Below the pieces are notes generated by a model that saw only the letters and a list, made by a program, of their open reading frames with translations, was not told the DNA's origin and did not search any database. 64,000 nt of DNA from Demequina gelatinilytica (lineage in GTDB: Bacteria > Actinomycetota > Actinomycetes > Actinomycetales > Demequinaceae): contig NZ_BBLV01000014.1 in assembly GCF_000971115.1 (NCBI RefSeq), forward strand, positions 19,274 through 83,273, read 5' to 3'. Within the stretch, counting starts at the first letter, position 1, and each line of letters starts with the position of its first letter. The position numbers and the translations under genes were made by a program. Below, in pieces: positions 1-10,852 of the stretch.

Positions 1-49
1 CGAGCAGGCTCGCGGCCCGGTTCTCGGTGGTCGGTCGCTCGCCGGTCAT
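1..49 (-). CDS. 5' end of a truncated gene (possibly DUF3159 membrane protein)
   Basis: Only the first 16 codons are in the window; translation reads MTGERPTTENRAASLL and runs off the left edge. The ATG overlaps the stop of the OB-fold gene in an ATGA junction (46-49), so the two are translationally coupled. In other actinobacteria an OB-fold gene next to dut is commonly followed by a DUF3159 membrane protein. That identity is inference from gene order, because too little sequence is present to test it. Confidence 0.45.
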   Translation of the reverse strand, partial: MTGERPTTENRAASLL

Positions 50-333
50 GATGCGTGCATCAGCTCGTAGCGCGGGTTGTACAGGCGCGGCACGGACTCG
101 GTCGCGCACACGCGGCCCTCGACGGCGAGCTCGACGCCGGGCGCGATGCCCGGCACGTCCCTGCGCCCCATGAAGACGGCGTCGATGCGCCCGGTGCGGT
201 CCTCGAGCCTCACGGTGAAGGCCGGGGGCGCGTCGCTCGGCTCGACCTGGATGGCCACCACACGGCCCTCCACGCGGGCGACCCCGCGCGGCTCGACGTC
301 GGCGATCGCGCAGGTGCCGCCGGCGGAGGTCAC
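46..333 (-). CDS. Small OB-fold nucleic-acid-binding protein
   Basis: A 95-residue protein with the beta-strand pattern of a single OB fold of the RecG/tRNA-anticodon type: VARVEGRVVAIQV near residues 18-30, FTVRLEDRTGRIDAVFMGRRD near 39-59 and a final strand ending LYNPRYELM. The family is found beside dut in actinobacteria and is presumed to bind nucleic acid; the ligand is unknown. It starts about 4 bases from the dut stop and ends in an ATGA overlap with the next gene, so dut, OB-fold and the truncated gene form one operon on the minus strand. Family assignment rests on pattern and context. Confidence 0.75.
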   Translation of the reverse strand: MTSAGGTCAIADVEPRGVARVEGRVVAIQVEPSDAPPAFTVRLEDRTGRIDAVFMGRRDVPGIAPGVELAVEGRVCATESVPRLYNPRYELMHAS

Positions 334-791
334 GCCGGTGCCTCCGCGGTCGCGACGCCGGTCGAGCCGAAGCCGCCCTCGCCGCGATGCGACCCGGGCA
401 GGTCCTCCACGGCCACGAACTCGGCGAGCTCGACCCGCTGGATCACCAGCTGGGCGATGCGGTCGCCGCGGGCCAGCGTGACAGGCTCGTGGGCGTCGGT
501 GTTGAGCAGGGTCACCGCGATCTCGCCGCGATAGCCCGCGTCCACGGTGCCCGGCGCGTTGACCACGGTCACACCGTGGCGCGCCGCGAGCCCCGAGCGC
601 GGGTGGACGAAGGCCGCGTAGCCGGCCGGGAGCGCGATGCGCAGCCCGGTCGGCACGGTGGCCCGCTCACCGGGAGCGAGCTGCACGTCGATGCGCGTGG
701 TGATGTCCGCTCCCGCGTCACCCGGATGCGAGTATCGCGGCAGCGGCACGTCCGGCTCGGTCGTGCTGACGAGGATCTCGAGGTCGGCCAT
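330..791 (-). CDS. dut: Deoxyuridine 5'-triphosphate nucleotidohydrolase (dUTPase)
   Basis: Hydrolyses dUTP to dUMP and PPi, keeping uracil out of DNA and supplying dUMP for thymidylate. The 153-residue length is normal for the homotrimeric family. All five motifs are visible: GDAGADI (24-30), PRSGLAARHG (64-73), GTVDAGYRGE (81-90) with catalytic Asp84, RGDRIAQLVI near 108-117, and the C-terminal glycine-rich RGEGGFGSTG near 136-145 that closes over the nucleotide. It lies downstream of the DUF4193 gene on the same strand (3-base gap) and upstream of the OB-fold gene, an arrangement widespread in actinobacteria. Confidence 0.97.
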   Translation of the reverse strand: MADLEILVSTTEPDVPLPRYSHPGDAGADITTRIDVQLAPGERATVPTGLRIALPAGYAAFVHPRSGLAARHGVTVVNAPGTVDAGYRGEIAVTLLNTDAHEPVTLARGDRIAQLVIQRVELAEFVAVEDLPGSHRGEGGFGSTGVATAEAPA

Positions 792-794
792 GCG

Positions 795-1094
795 TCAGGC
801 CGCGCACTCCGAGCAGATCGGCTGATCGTTCTTGAAGGTCGCGAGCTGGCTGCGGTGGTGCACCAGGAAGCACGACATGCACGTGAACTCGTCCTGCTGC
901 GCCGGAAGCACGCGGACCGAGAGCTCCTCGCCGGAGAGGTCGGCGCCCGGGAGCTCGAAGCCCTCTGCGGCCTCGGTCTCGTCCTCATCGACCACGCCGG
1001 AGGTCTTGTCCGCCCGACGGGCCTTGAGCTCCTCGATGGAGTCGGCCGAGATCTCGTCGTCGGTCTTGCGCGGCGCGTCGTAATCGGTTGCCAT
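795..1094 (-). CDS. DUF4193 family protein
   Basis: A 99-residue acidic protein matching the actinobacterial DUF4193 family: N-terminal MATDYDAPRKTDD, a central acidic stretch (DEDETEAAEG) and a C-terminal zinc-ribbon-like half with FTCMSCFLVHHRSQL and a second pair in PICSECAA. Four cysteines in two CxxC pairs suggest a metal site. The molecular function is unknown. In M. tuberculosis the homologue lies in the dut-suhB-sigA neighbourhood, as here. It starts the short minus-strand operon with dut; the 126-bp upstream gap shows no clear -35/-10 pair that I trust. Confidence 0.9.
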   Translation of the reverse strand: MATDYDAPRKTDDEISADSIEELKARRADKTSGVVDEDETEAAEGFELPGADLSGEELSVRVLPAQQDEFTCMSCFLVHHRSQLATFKNDQPICSECAA

Positions 1095-1220
1095 ACGGCT
1101 GAAGTCCCTTCCACGTATCCTGTGGCTGTCTAATGCCCGGCGAGGACCTTTTGTTCCCGCGCGGCTGACGCATTCTGCACCATCCCGGGGAAGATTGCGA
1201 CCTGTAGCGCGTGCGACGCC

Positions 1221-2027
1221 TCAGAACGGCTGGATGCCCGCCGCGACGAGCGCGTCCCGCAGCTCCTCCCAGGCCCCGGGCATCGCCGCGATCACCAGCG
1301 ACTCGTCGGGCGGTCCACCGTCGACGGACGCCACACGGACACCTGCCTCCGACGCGATGAGCGCGGCGGCGGCGAAGTCCCACGGGTGCAGACCCTGCTC
1401 GTAGTACGCGTCCACCAGCCCCGCCGCGACGTTGCACAGGTCGACCGACGCGGAGCCGAGGCGCCGGATGTCCCTCACCTGGGGCAGCAGCCGCGCGACG
1501 AGCGCGCCCTGCTTCGCGCGACGTTCCGCGGTGTACTGGAAGCCGGTCGCGACGAGCGTGCGCTCGAGCGGCGGGGCGCCGTCGCGGTGCAGGCGCTCGC
1601 CGTCGCGCCAGGCCCCGAGGCCCCGGGCGGCGGCCCACAGCACGCCCGACCCGTCCCTCACCGCGCCCGCCTCGACCGTCCAGCGGCGCGGATCGGGATC
1701 CCCGCTGACCGCCGCGACGGACACCGAGTAGTGCGGGATCCCGTAGAGGTAGTTGACGGTGCCGTCGATGGGATCGAGGACCCATGTGATGCCGGAGGTG
1801 CCCACCACGTCCTCGCCCTCCTCCCCCAGGATCCCGTCGTCCGGGCGGAGCTCCGCGAGCCGCTCGCGCAGCAGGCGCTCCGCGGCGAGATCCATCTGGG
1901 TGACGATGTCGACATCGGAGGACTTGGTGTCGGCCACATGCGCGGAGCCGCGCCCCGTGACGATGAGCTCACCCACCTCCTCCGCGAGGGCCGAGGCGAC
2001 GTCGAGCAGCGCGGAGGGAGCAGTCAT
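1221..2027 (-). CDS. suhB: Inositol monophosphatase family protein
   Basis: A Mg-dependent, Li-sensitive phosphatase-fold enzyme, probably dephosphorylating inositol-1-phosphate for phosphatidylinositol and mycothiol synthesis. The 268-residue protein has GEEGEDVVG (metal ligand Glu), WVLDPIDGTVNY (the second metal-binding motif) and HPWDFAAAALIASEAG near the C-terminus. I chose the ATG at 2025-2027 because it begins the conserved N-terminal helix, whereas the open frame continues upstream without similarity. SuhB is the M. tuberculosis neighbour of sigA, supporting the name. The exact substrate within the family (inositol-1-P, histidinol-P or PAP) cannot be settled from sequence. Confidence 0.9.
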   Translation of the reverse strand: MTAPSALLDVASALAEEVGELIVTGRGSAHVADTKSSDVDIVTQMDLAAERLLRERLAELRPDDGILGEEGEDVVGTSGITWVLDPIDGTVNYLYGIPHYSVSVAAVSGDPDPRRWTVEAGAVRDGSGVLWAAARGLGAWRDGERLHRDGAPPLERTLVATGFQYTAERRAKQGALVARLLPQVRDIRRLGSASVDLCNVAAGLVDAYYEQGLHPWDFAAAALIASEAGVRVASVDGGPPDESLVIAAMPGAWEELRDALVAAGIQPF

Positions 2028-2126
2028 GCGCCCATCGTAGGAGGAGGCGCCGAGCGCGATACCGGCAATCGACCCGAACCGGGGTGTCGTGCCGGCACGG
2101 GCGCGAGCCCGTGGCACCCTGATGCC

Positions 2127-3182
2127 ATGACGCGCCTCTCGCTCGTGGGCCCCTCCGAGGATGGCCTCCACCTCGTGGTGGAGACCGAGTCCGGCGACCG
2201 CTTCGAGCTTCCCCTCTCCGACGAGCTGCGCCACGCCGTGCGCTACACGCGGCCGGCGAGCACCGTGGCATCGGCCCCTGCGGACGATGCCGACGGCCCG
2301 ACCATGACGCCACGCGAGATCCAGCAGCGCATCCGCGCAGGTCTCAGTGCGGCCGAGCTCGCGGAGCTCACGGGCGCCTCGCTGTCCTCGATCGAGAAGT
2401 ACGAGGGTCCGGTGGTCGCCGAGCGTCAGTACATCGCGGACCTCGCACGCGAGACGCGCATCGGTCGCGACCCGAGCGCTCCCCAGCTGGGCGACCTGGT
2501 CACGGACCGCCTCGCGGCACGTGGTGTGGATCCGGAGTCGGTGACGTGGGACGCCTGGCGTGAGATCGACGAGCCGTGGCGAGTCGCGGCCGACTACCGC
2601 GTGTCGGGTCGCGGCGTGCGCGCGCTGTGGACCTTCGACCACTCGGCCCGCACGCTCACCGCCGAGGACGAGGAGGCGCGCTGGCTCTCCGAGACCGAGC
2701 TCCTCGACGTGCCGATCCCCCGGCGCCACCTCAGCGCGGTGCGGGACGCCGAGGCCGACGCGGCCCGCCCGCTCCAGGCCACGCGCCCCCCGGCGCCCAC
2801 CGAGCCGGTGCCGCTCGTCGAGGACCTCGAGGCCGCCGAGGCGGAGGTCCCCGAGCCCGTGCGCGCTCCCGAGCCGACGCAGACCGAGCTGCTGCTCAAC
2901 GACCTCGACCTGCGCCGGGGAACGCGCGAGGCCATCGCGGAGCCCGAGGAGGACGACGAGGAGGACGATGCGTTCGAGGGCTTCGGTCCCGCGCAGCGCG
3001 CCCGTCAGGCCGACACCGGGTTCGCTCACCCCGCCACGCGCAAGAACGCGCCGGAGCCCTCTCCCGCGCCGGCCCCGGCGAAGCCCGAGGAGCCTGCGGA
3101 CCGGCGGTCGTCGAAGCGCGGCCGCGCTTCCGTGCCCAGCTGGGACGAGATCGTCTTCGGCGCCAAGAACGACCAGGGCTGA
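2127..3182 (+). CDS. sepH: Septation protein SepH (DUF3071)
   Basis: A 351-residue homologue of actinobacterial SepH, which binds and stimulates assembly of FtsZ at the division site. The N-terminal DUF3071 region (about 1-165) begins MTRLSLVGPSEDGLHLVVET and contains a helix-turn-helix-like segment, AGLSAAELAELTGASLSSIEKY. After it come an acidic, Pro/Glu-rich linker and a C-terminal tail ending SWDEIVFGAKNDQG, the conserved peptide of this family. It is transcribed divergently from suhB. The ATG at 2127 is the first at the conserved N-terminus; no clear Shine-Dalgarno sequence is seen, consistent with a leaderless or near-leaderless message. A long inverted repeat follows the stop codon. 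Confidence 0.92.
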   Translation: MTRLSLVGPSEDGLHLVVETESGDRFELPLSDELRHAVRYTRPASTVASAPADDADGPTMTPREIQQRIRAGLSAAELAELTGASLSSIEKYEGPVVAERQYIADLARETRIGRDPSAPQLGDLVTDRLAARGVDPESVTWDAWREIDEPWRVAADYRVSGRGVRALWTFDHSARTLTAEDEEARWLSETELLDVPIPRRHLSAVRDAEADAARPLQATRPPAPTEPVPLVEDLEAAEAEVPEPVRAPEPTQTELLLNDLDLRRGTREAIAEPEEDDEEDDAFEGFGPAQRARQADTGFAHPATRKNAPEPSPAPAPAKPEEPADRRSSKRGRASVPSWDEIVFGAKNDQG

Positions 3183-3210
3183 GCGACCCTCCCCTGCCGC
3201 CCGCACCGTC

Positions 3211-3434
3211 CCCACCCCATCTCGAAAGTGGTAGGTGAGAGTCGGTTCTGCGACGTTTCGCCCTCACAGTGGTGGATGGTTGCCGGTCCGGGCGGTGCGC
3301 ACGCCGTTGAGCCGCCCGTCACGCCGTCACCGGTGGGCTCAGCGTCGGCAAGGAACCGCGACCACAGGCCACCACTGTGAAGCCGCGACCTTGCGAAACC
3401 GACCACCACGTACCACTTTCGAGATGGGGGTGGG
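3211..3434. repeat. Long imperfect inverted-repeat element, copy 1
   Basis: Two arms of about 65 bp face each other around a loop of about 93 bp. The left arm (3211-3275) contains CTCGAAAGTGGTAGGTG and ends CACAGTGGTGG; the right arm (3369-3434) starts CCACCACTGT and ends with the reverse complement of the left-arm start (ACCACTTTCGAGATGGG). The loop holds a nested TTGCCG/CGGCAA pair. A homologous element sits at 42046-42236, so this is a dispersed family and not only a terminator. It occupies the gap between the convergent sepH and phosphodiesterase genes. No transposase ORF is inside. Confidence 0.8.
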
Positions 3435-3467
3435 GGCTCGGGTGCGGTGGGATGGGGGTGGCCTGGC

Positions 3468-4640
3468 TCAGCCGTCGTACGCGACCAGCAGCGGGATCTC
3501 GAGCTCCTCGAGCGTGAGCGAGCCGTGCACGCCCACGAGCGCGACCGCCTCGGGCGTCTGCGTGCGCGAGTCGACCACCGTGGCGCGGCCGGCCATCGCG
3601 ACGACCACGTCGCCGATCCGGTCCTCGACGTGCTCCGCCACCACCGGCCCGAACAGGCCCAGCGCGACGGCCTCGGATCGCAGCAGCACCGCGGCGTCCG
3701 CCCCGAGCACGCCGCGCCACCGCTCCGCGACCGCGGGGGCGAGCGACGCATGGTCCGTGTGGAGGTGCAGCATGCGCGGCTCCCCTGCCACCAGGCGGAC
3801 ATCGCTCCCGAGCGCGGGCAGCGCGGCGATGTCCCATCGCGGTGCGCCCGTGACATCGACCATCCCGTGGTCGGCGGTCACCACGACGGCGGCGTGCCGC
3901 GGGAGCCGCGCGCGCAGACGCCGCAGCTCCTGGTCCACGTCCTCGAGCGCGGCGGTCCAGGCCTCGGACTGCCAGCCGTGCTTGTGGCCCATGCGGTCGA
4001 TGTCGCCCCAGTAGAGGTAGGTGAGGCCCGGCGTCCGGGCACGCCTGATCGCCTCGTCGACGCGCTCGGCCAGGCGCGCGCGGCCCACGAACTCGCCGCC
4101 GGCGAGAGCGGCACGCGTGAGGCCCGAGCCGGCGAACTTGGCCTTGCCCAGCGTCGACACCGCGAGGCCTCCCTCGTGGGCCGTCCGCAGCAGGGAGGGC
4201 TCGCGCTGCCAGTGCTCGGGGGCGTCCGCCCCTTCCCAGGAGACGAGGTTCGCGGCCGCGCCGGTGCGCGGGTTGTGCGCCGTGTACCCCGTCATGCCTG
4301 TCGCGCCCGACGCGCGGCCCGTGCCGAACAGCGCGAGCGAGGTCGCCGTGGTGGTCGGGAAGCCTGCGGTGATGACGGCGGACTCGGTGGTCCGCAGGAA
4401 CGGCGCGTGCCCCTTGCGCGCGTCGAGCTGACGGTGGCCGAGCCCGTCGATGAGCACCACCACCACGTGCTCGGCACGCGGGATGCCCAGGCGGACGCGG
4501 TCGGCCTCGGCGTCGCGGGCCGCGACCGCATCGGCTGCGCCGACCGCCGCGAGGGCGCCCGGCAGGACCGCACCGAGCTCGAGGCCTCCGTAGTCGGGGA
4601 CGGACAGCCCCGCGGCGGCCAGCCGTTCCCCCGGAGTCAC
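3468..4640 (-). CDS. Nucleotide pyrophosphatase/phosphodiesterase family protein (alkaline phosphatase superfamily)
   Basis: A 390-residue two-metal phosphodiesterase of the NPP branch of the alkaline phosphatase superfamily. Visible landmarks are VVVLIDGLGH (first metal Asp), the nucleophile region FPTTTATSLALFG with the conserved Thr, DIDRMGHKHG (Asp and His ligands) and VVVTADHGMVDV (Asp-His ligands). There is no signal peptide, so it is probably cytoplasmic. The GTG start at 4640 overlaps the stop of the upstream DUF5998 gene (GTGA, 4637-4640), indicating an operon. The substrate is unknown; the pairing with DUF5998 is common in actinobacteria. Confidence 0.88.
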   Translation of the reverse strand: MTPGERLAAAGLSVPDYGGLELGAVLPGALAAVGAADAVAARDAEADRVRLGIPRAEHVVVVLIDGLGHRQLDARKGHAPFLRTTESAVITAGFPTTTATSLALFGTGRASGATGMTGYTAHNPRTGAAANLVSWEGADAPEHWQREPSLLRTAHEGGLAVSTLGKAKFAGSGLTRAALAGGEFVGRARLAERVDEAIRRARTPGLTYLYWGDIDRMGHKHGWQSEAWTAALEDVDQELRRLRARLPRHAAVVVTADHGMVDVTGAPRWDIAALPALGSDVRLVAGEPRMLHLHTDHASLAPAVAERWRGVLGADAAVLLRSEAVALGLFGPVVAEHVEDRIGDVVVAMAGRATVVDSRTQTPEAVALVGVHGSLTLEELEIPLLVAYDG

Positions 4641-5203
4641 CCCCGGGCCCCGATCGCCCCCTGCAGGACGGACGAGAAGTCCTGGAGCGCACGGATCGAG
4701 GCCTCGCCGTCGGCGATGAGGCTCACGCGCACCAGGATGTCGTCCGACGTGAGCGTGCCGGTGTAGCCGTGGTCCGCCTCGCAGCTCTGGTCCCCGCAGG
4801 TCGCGGGCTCGAGGTCGAGGCGCGAGTGGACGGAGCCGCCGACCGCGAGCACGAGCTCGCTCGGGAGGTCGCCGTCCTTGAAGTGCTCGGGCTCGTGCAC
4901 CACGTGGGTCATCGCGGTGTTGCGGATCGCGCTCAGCGCGGTGGCCTCGACCGTGGCAGACGCCTCGTGCCCGCCCTCCGCGCCGTGACCTGCGCCGTCG
5001 TCCATGTGCACACGCAGCAGCCGGGTCCCGGTGATCACCAGCACGGTCATGTGGCGGCGGACCTCGCGGTCGTCGAACGTGGTCTCCGCGTGGACGAAGT
5101 GCCCCAGCACCTTCTCGGCGCCGATCGCGGAACGGAGGACGGAGGTCGCCAGCGCCGGGTAGTAGCCCGCGATGCGTACGGCCTGGTCGAGGGTCTGTGA
5201 CAT
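4637..5203 (-). CDS. DUF5998 family protein
   Basis: A 188-residue protein beginning MSQTLDQAVRIAGYYPALA. It has a mixed alpha/beta pattern and a pair of cysteines in the segment PATCGDQSCEADHGYTGTL, plus a run of His and Gly residues (DDGAGHGAEGGHEAS). It matches the actinobacterial family annotated DUF5998, whose function is unknown. The ATG at 5203 was taken because the longer frame upstream (to 5386) overlaps the promoter area of the divergent parC gene and is not conserved-looking. It is translationally coupled to the downstream phosphodiesterase. Confidence 0.8.
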   Translation of the reverse strand: MSQTLDQAVRIAGYYPALATSVLRSAIGAEKVLGHFVHAETTFDDREVRRHMTVLVITGTRLLRVHMDDGAGHGAEGGHEASATVEATALSAIRNTAMTHVVHEPEHFKDGDLPSELVLAVGGSVHSRLDLEPATCGDQSCEADHGYTGTLTSDDILVRVSLIADGEASIRALQDFSSVLQGAIGARG

Positions 5204-5351
5204 GGCCGCTATTGTCTCACCTTCGGGGGCGGCCGGCCGCGATCCATACGGACGATGCGCGGGTCCGCCCCGCGAGCCTGTGCGCGCGTGTCCGACGGAC
5301 GCGAGACAATACGGGCTGGCCCTGACCGACCGAGCAGATCCGAGGTGACTG

Positions 5352-7795
<2,444 letters not shown>

Positions 7796-7799
<4 letters not shown>

Positions 7800-8209
7800 C
7801 GCTCTCCTACCGGACCGATGCGCCCGTCACCGCGGCGCAGTACCTGGACGCGCTCGACCGCTCGACCCTGGGCGAACGCAGGCCCACTGACGATCCCGCC
7901 GTGTTCGAGCGCGCCCTTGCGGCCTCGAACCTGCTGGTGACCGCGTGGGACGGGGCGCTGCTGGTGGGCTTCGCCCGCGCGCTGACCGATTTCGAGCTCA
8001 TGTGCTACCTCCAGGACCTCGGGGTCGATGCCGCCTACCAGCGCCGCGGCATCGGGCTCGAGCTTCAGCGCCTCATGCGCGCACAGCTCGGGCCGCACTG
8101 CAAGGTCCGCCTGTCCGCCGCACCCGACGCGGCGGGCTACTACCCCGCCCTCGGCTACCGTCGCCACGACCGCTCGTGGGAGCTCCTGCCCGGAGATCCG
8201 CTCGGCTGA
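7796..8209 (+). CDS. GNAT family N-acetyltransferase
   Basis: A 137-residue single-domain GNAT protein. Motif A appears as [21 protein letters not shown] (acetyl-CoA pyrophosphate loop Q-R-R-G-I-G), followed by [18 protein letters not shown], the usual C-terminal Tyr region. The GTG start at 7796 overlaps the parC stop, so it follows parC in one transcript. The acceptor substrate is unknown. Length and motif order resemble small-molecule acetyltransferases of the YjgM/YhbS type, but this is only a fold-level call. Confidence 0.88.
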
Positions 8210-8227
8210 CCTCGGACCCGACGTCCG

Positions 8228-9058
8228 TCAGGCGAGCGGCGCGTCGGAGGAGCCTGCGCTCGACCGCAGCCGCACGGTGTCGCCCACGAGCAGCACGTCG
8301 CCGCGGAAGAAGCGCAGCAGCCACAGGACCGCATCGACGTTCGCATCGTGCTGGAGGCGCGCGGGCGCGCCCGGTTCGGCCCGCGACGAACGACGACCGA
8401 TCACATCGAGCACCGAGTGGACCGCGAGCGTGTACTGGCCGCGCAGCACGGTCTCGAGCGGGTTCGCGACCTTGCGGTAGCGGACCTTGACGCCCCGCCG
8501 CCCGGCCTCGACGTCCGCGAGGTGGCCCACCTCGGCGGTGCGCCGCACGTAGAGGCCCTTCTTGGGCAGGATCCGTGCGACGTCCACGCCACGACGCATC
8601 GCGATCTCCGCGGCGAAGGCCAGCCCGTAGCCCGAGGCCTCCCCCGTGTTGGAGAAGACGGCGACGTCGCCCGGGACCTCGTGATCGCGCAGCACCAGCA
8701 CCGCCACCGTCGGGAAGCCGGCGTCGGCGGCATCGATCGCGCCGTTGACCGCGAGGTGCAGGAACCTGCGGCGACGCGGGGGCGGCGGGACCGCGAGCAG
8801 CACACAGCCCAGCTCGGCGGCGCGGGACACGGCCTCGCGGACGTCTCCCCGGACCAGCCCGCCGTCGACCACCTCGAGGTCCGGGGCGATGTCGTGGAAA
8901 CGCTCGGTGGCGTCGAAGAGCGCATCGGTGGACAGGAGCACCAGCCGGGACGCCGCGGCCGCAAGCCTGACCGCCGCGCGCGGGCTCAGCCGATGCGCGT
9001 CCAGCACCGCGATGCTGCGGGTGGTCTCGAGGACCTCCGCGCCGTCCTGCTCACCCAC
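8228..9058 (-). CDS. Hypothetical protein, alpha/beta, two-domain
   Basis: A 276-residue protein that I do not recognise. Its first about 140 residues alternate strands and helices (SIAVLDAHRLSP, RLVLLSTDALFDA, LGCVLLAVPPPPRRRR, FPTVAVLVLRD), somewhat like a universal-stress or Rossmann-type fold. The second half has a basic loop (GLYVRRTAEVGHLADVEAGRRG, VRYRKVANP) and an Arg-rich C-terminus. There is no signal peptide or membrane segment. The GTG start lies inside the end of the ThrE-type exporter gene (8-base overlap), so it is co-translated with the exporter and may serve it. Base composition and codon use match the neighbours. Confidence 0.75.
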   Translation of the reverse strand: MGEQDGAEVLETTRSIAVLDAHRLSPRAAVRLAAAASRLVLLSTDALFDATERFHDIAPDLEVVDGGLVRGDVREAVSRAAELGCVLLAVPPPPRRRRFLHLAVNGAIDAADAGFPTVAVLVLRDHEVPGDVAVFSNTGEASGYGLAFAAEIAMRRGVDVARILPKKGLYVRRTAEVGHLADVEAGRRGVKVRYRKVANPLETVLRGQYTLAVHSVLDVIGRRSSRAEPGAPARLQHDANVDAVLWLLRFFRGDVLLVGDTVRLRSSAGSSDAPLA

Positions 9059-10337
9059 GGTCGAACGCCCACTGGCGATCGGTGAAGAGCTTCGCGATCA
9101 CGAGCCCGACCATGATCGACAGCACCACCAGCACCACCTGGAGGATCGCACCGATGGTCGCCGTGTAGTCGCCCTCGTTGAGGCTCACCACGGACTGGAA
9201 TGCGAGCACCCCGGGGATCATCACGAGCACGGCGGGCACCTGCAGCGTGATGATCGGCGACGGGGTCCGCGGCGCCGCAAGCGCGACCAGCACGCCGACC
9301 AGCACGCACGCGAGCACGGTCGCCATCTGGATCATCACCCCGTGGTCCGCCATGTACAGACGCGCGGTGTTGGACACCATGCCGATGAGCGCCGCGGAGA
9401 CCGCCATGCGCACGGGCGAGTTGAACATGAAAGCGAAGCCCAGCACACCGACGAAGCTCGCGGCCGCCATCATCGCGTAGTGCGGGACCGCGTCCAAGGG
9501 GATGGGCGCGCGCGTGCTCGCGTCGAGCGCGCCGATGAGCGTGATGCCCCACACCGACAACGCCGCGCCCACGATCATCATGGTCGCGAACACCAGCCGG
9601 GATATGCCGGCGGAGAAGTCGAGCTTCGCCATGTCCAGCGCGGCCGTGATGAGCGGGAAGCCGGGCAGCAGGAACAGGGTGCAGGCGATGTACCCCGACG
9701 CATGGACATCCACGCCGAGCCCGAACGCGCCGTAGAGCGCGACCGAGGCGAGGTACAGGCCGCATGCGAGCGCAGCGGCGACCAGGGTGGTGCCGAACGG
9801 GTTGAAGCCGCGATGCGCGAGGGCGCGCCGCAGGAACTGGCCTGCCGTGGCGGCGACGAGCACCGCGATGACCTCGAGCGGGCGCGCGTTGTTGAGGACG
9901 CCGAACGCCGCGCACGCCGCACCCGCGGAGAGCGCGTTGGCGACCGCCGGGTAGAGCGCGGGCCGCGCCTCGATCCGGTCGAGCTCGGCGTGGACCTCCT
10001 CGACCGTGATGTGCTCCGGAAGACCCGAGCGGAAGTCGTCGAGCAGCTTGATCCGCTCGGCGTTGACGCCGAACTTGCGCACCTCGGTGACCTCGGTACG
10101 GAAGATCGCCCCTCGGTGCGTGGTCGCCGTGATCTCCGTGAGCGTGACCGCCGCCGTATGGCGGTCGACGCCGAGCGCATGCGCGACGGCCCCCATCGCC
10201 TCCTTGACGCGATAGCTCGCGGTCCCGGCCGCGAGCATCATGCGGCCCATCCGAAGGATCGCGCCGGATTGCCCGATCAGCCCGACGGGCTCGAGCGAAT
10301 GCTCGGGATCCCGGTGCTCGGCGGCTGGATCTGCCAT
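9051..10337 (-). CDS. Threonine/serine exporter family protein (ThrE type)
   Basis: A 428-residue integral membrane protein of the ThrE family, which exports threonine and serine in Corynebacterium. The soluble N-terminal half (DUF1212 part) includes LAAGTASYRVKEAM and HRGAIFRTEVTEVRKF. The membrane half has about ten hydrophobic segments, e.g. LFLLPGFPLITAALDMAKLD and ITLQVPAVLVMIPGVLAF, the latter typical of the DUF3815 part. Both halves are fused in one chain, as in actinobacteria. It heads a two-gene unit with the unknown gene 8228-9058. Export activity is inferred from the family. Confidence 0.87.
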   Translation of the reverse strand: MADPAAEHRDPEHSLEPVGLIGQSGAILRMGRMMLAAGTASYRVKEAMGAVAHALGVDRHTAAVTLTEITATTHRGAIFRTEVTEVRKFGVNAERIKLLDDFRSGLPEHITVEEVHAELDRIEARPALYPAVANALSAGAACAAFGVLNNARPLEVIAVLVAATAGQFLRRALAHRGFNPFGTTLVAAALACGLYLASVALYGAFGLGVDVHASGYIACTLFLLPGFPLITAALDMAKLDFSAGISRLVFATMMIVGAALSVWGITLIGALDASTRAPIPLDAVPHYAMMAAASFVGVLGFAFMFNSPVRMAVSAALIGMVSNTARLYMADHGVMIQMATVLACVLVGVLVALAAPRTPSPIITLQVPAVLVMIPGVLAFQSVVSLNEGDYTATIGAILQVVLVVLSIMVGLVIAKLFTDRQWAFDRG

Positions 10338-10402
10338 GTCACCCCTCGTATCGATGCGGCCGCAGGGCCGTGTGGTTCTCCGGGGACTTCATTGTGGCAG
10401 TT

Positions 10403-10852
10403 TCAGCGGGGCACGCCCACGCGCTTGTGCCAGTCGCGGATGCGCCACAGACGCGTGCGCAGCAGCACCGCCTCCGCCCGCGAGACTCCGACGATCGCGG
10501 CCGCCGCGCCGAGCGCGACGCCGACGATCCCACCGGCGGGGACCTCCGCGACCACGGCGATCACGAGCGCGGCGGTCGCGCCCATGCCCGCCAGGGCCGT
10601 GAGCGGGCGGCCCGAGGAGGCACGCTCCCGGACCCAGAGCTCGTCGAGCAGGTCGAGCTCGCGCTCGGCCTCCATGAGCTCCTCCTCGAGCAGCGCGCAG
10701 CGTCGCGGGACACCCAGCAGCGACGCATCGCGGAACACACGATGCCTGCCCGCGGGGTTGACCCGCGGCGTGAGGTGGTAGCCGTAGGGATGCACGGGGC
10801 ACGCAGGTGCTCCCTCATGCGCCTCGGGGGCGCGCTGCGGCAGGCCGCTCAT
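10403..10852 (-). CDS. Small membrane protein of unknown function
   Basis: A 149-residue protein. The N-terminus carries CPVHPYGYHLTPRV, the middle is a charged helix (LEEELMEAERELDLLDELW) that could form a coiled coil, and the C-terminal third has two hydrophobic stretches (LTALAGMGATAALVIAVVAEV and GGIVGVALGAAAAIVG). I do not recognise the family. The ATG overlaps the parE stop in an ATGA junction (10849-10852), which fixes the start and shows coupling to parE. High GC at third codon positions supports that it is coding. Confidence 0.72.
   Translation of the reverse strand: MSGLPQRAPEAHEGAPACPVHPYGYHLTPRVNPAGRHRVFRDASLLGVPRRCALLEEELMEAERELDLLDELWVRERASSGRPLTALAGMGATAALVIAVVAEVPAGGIVGVALGAAAAIVGVSRAEAVLLRTRLWRIRDWHKRVGVPR

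Noticed and set aside
1221..3215. A 664-codon minus-strand frame
   Set aside because: Homology (inositol monophosphatase) begins at 2027. The upstream part is antisense to sepH and has the low-complexity look of a shadow frame.
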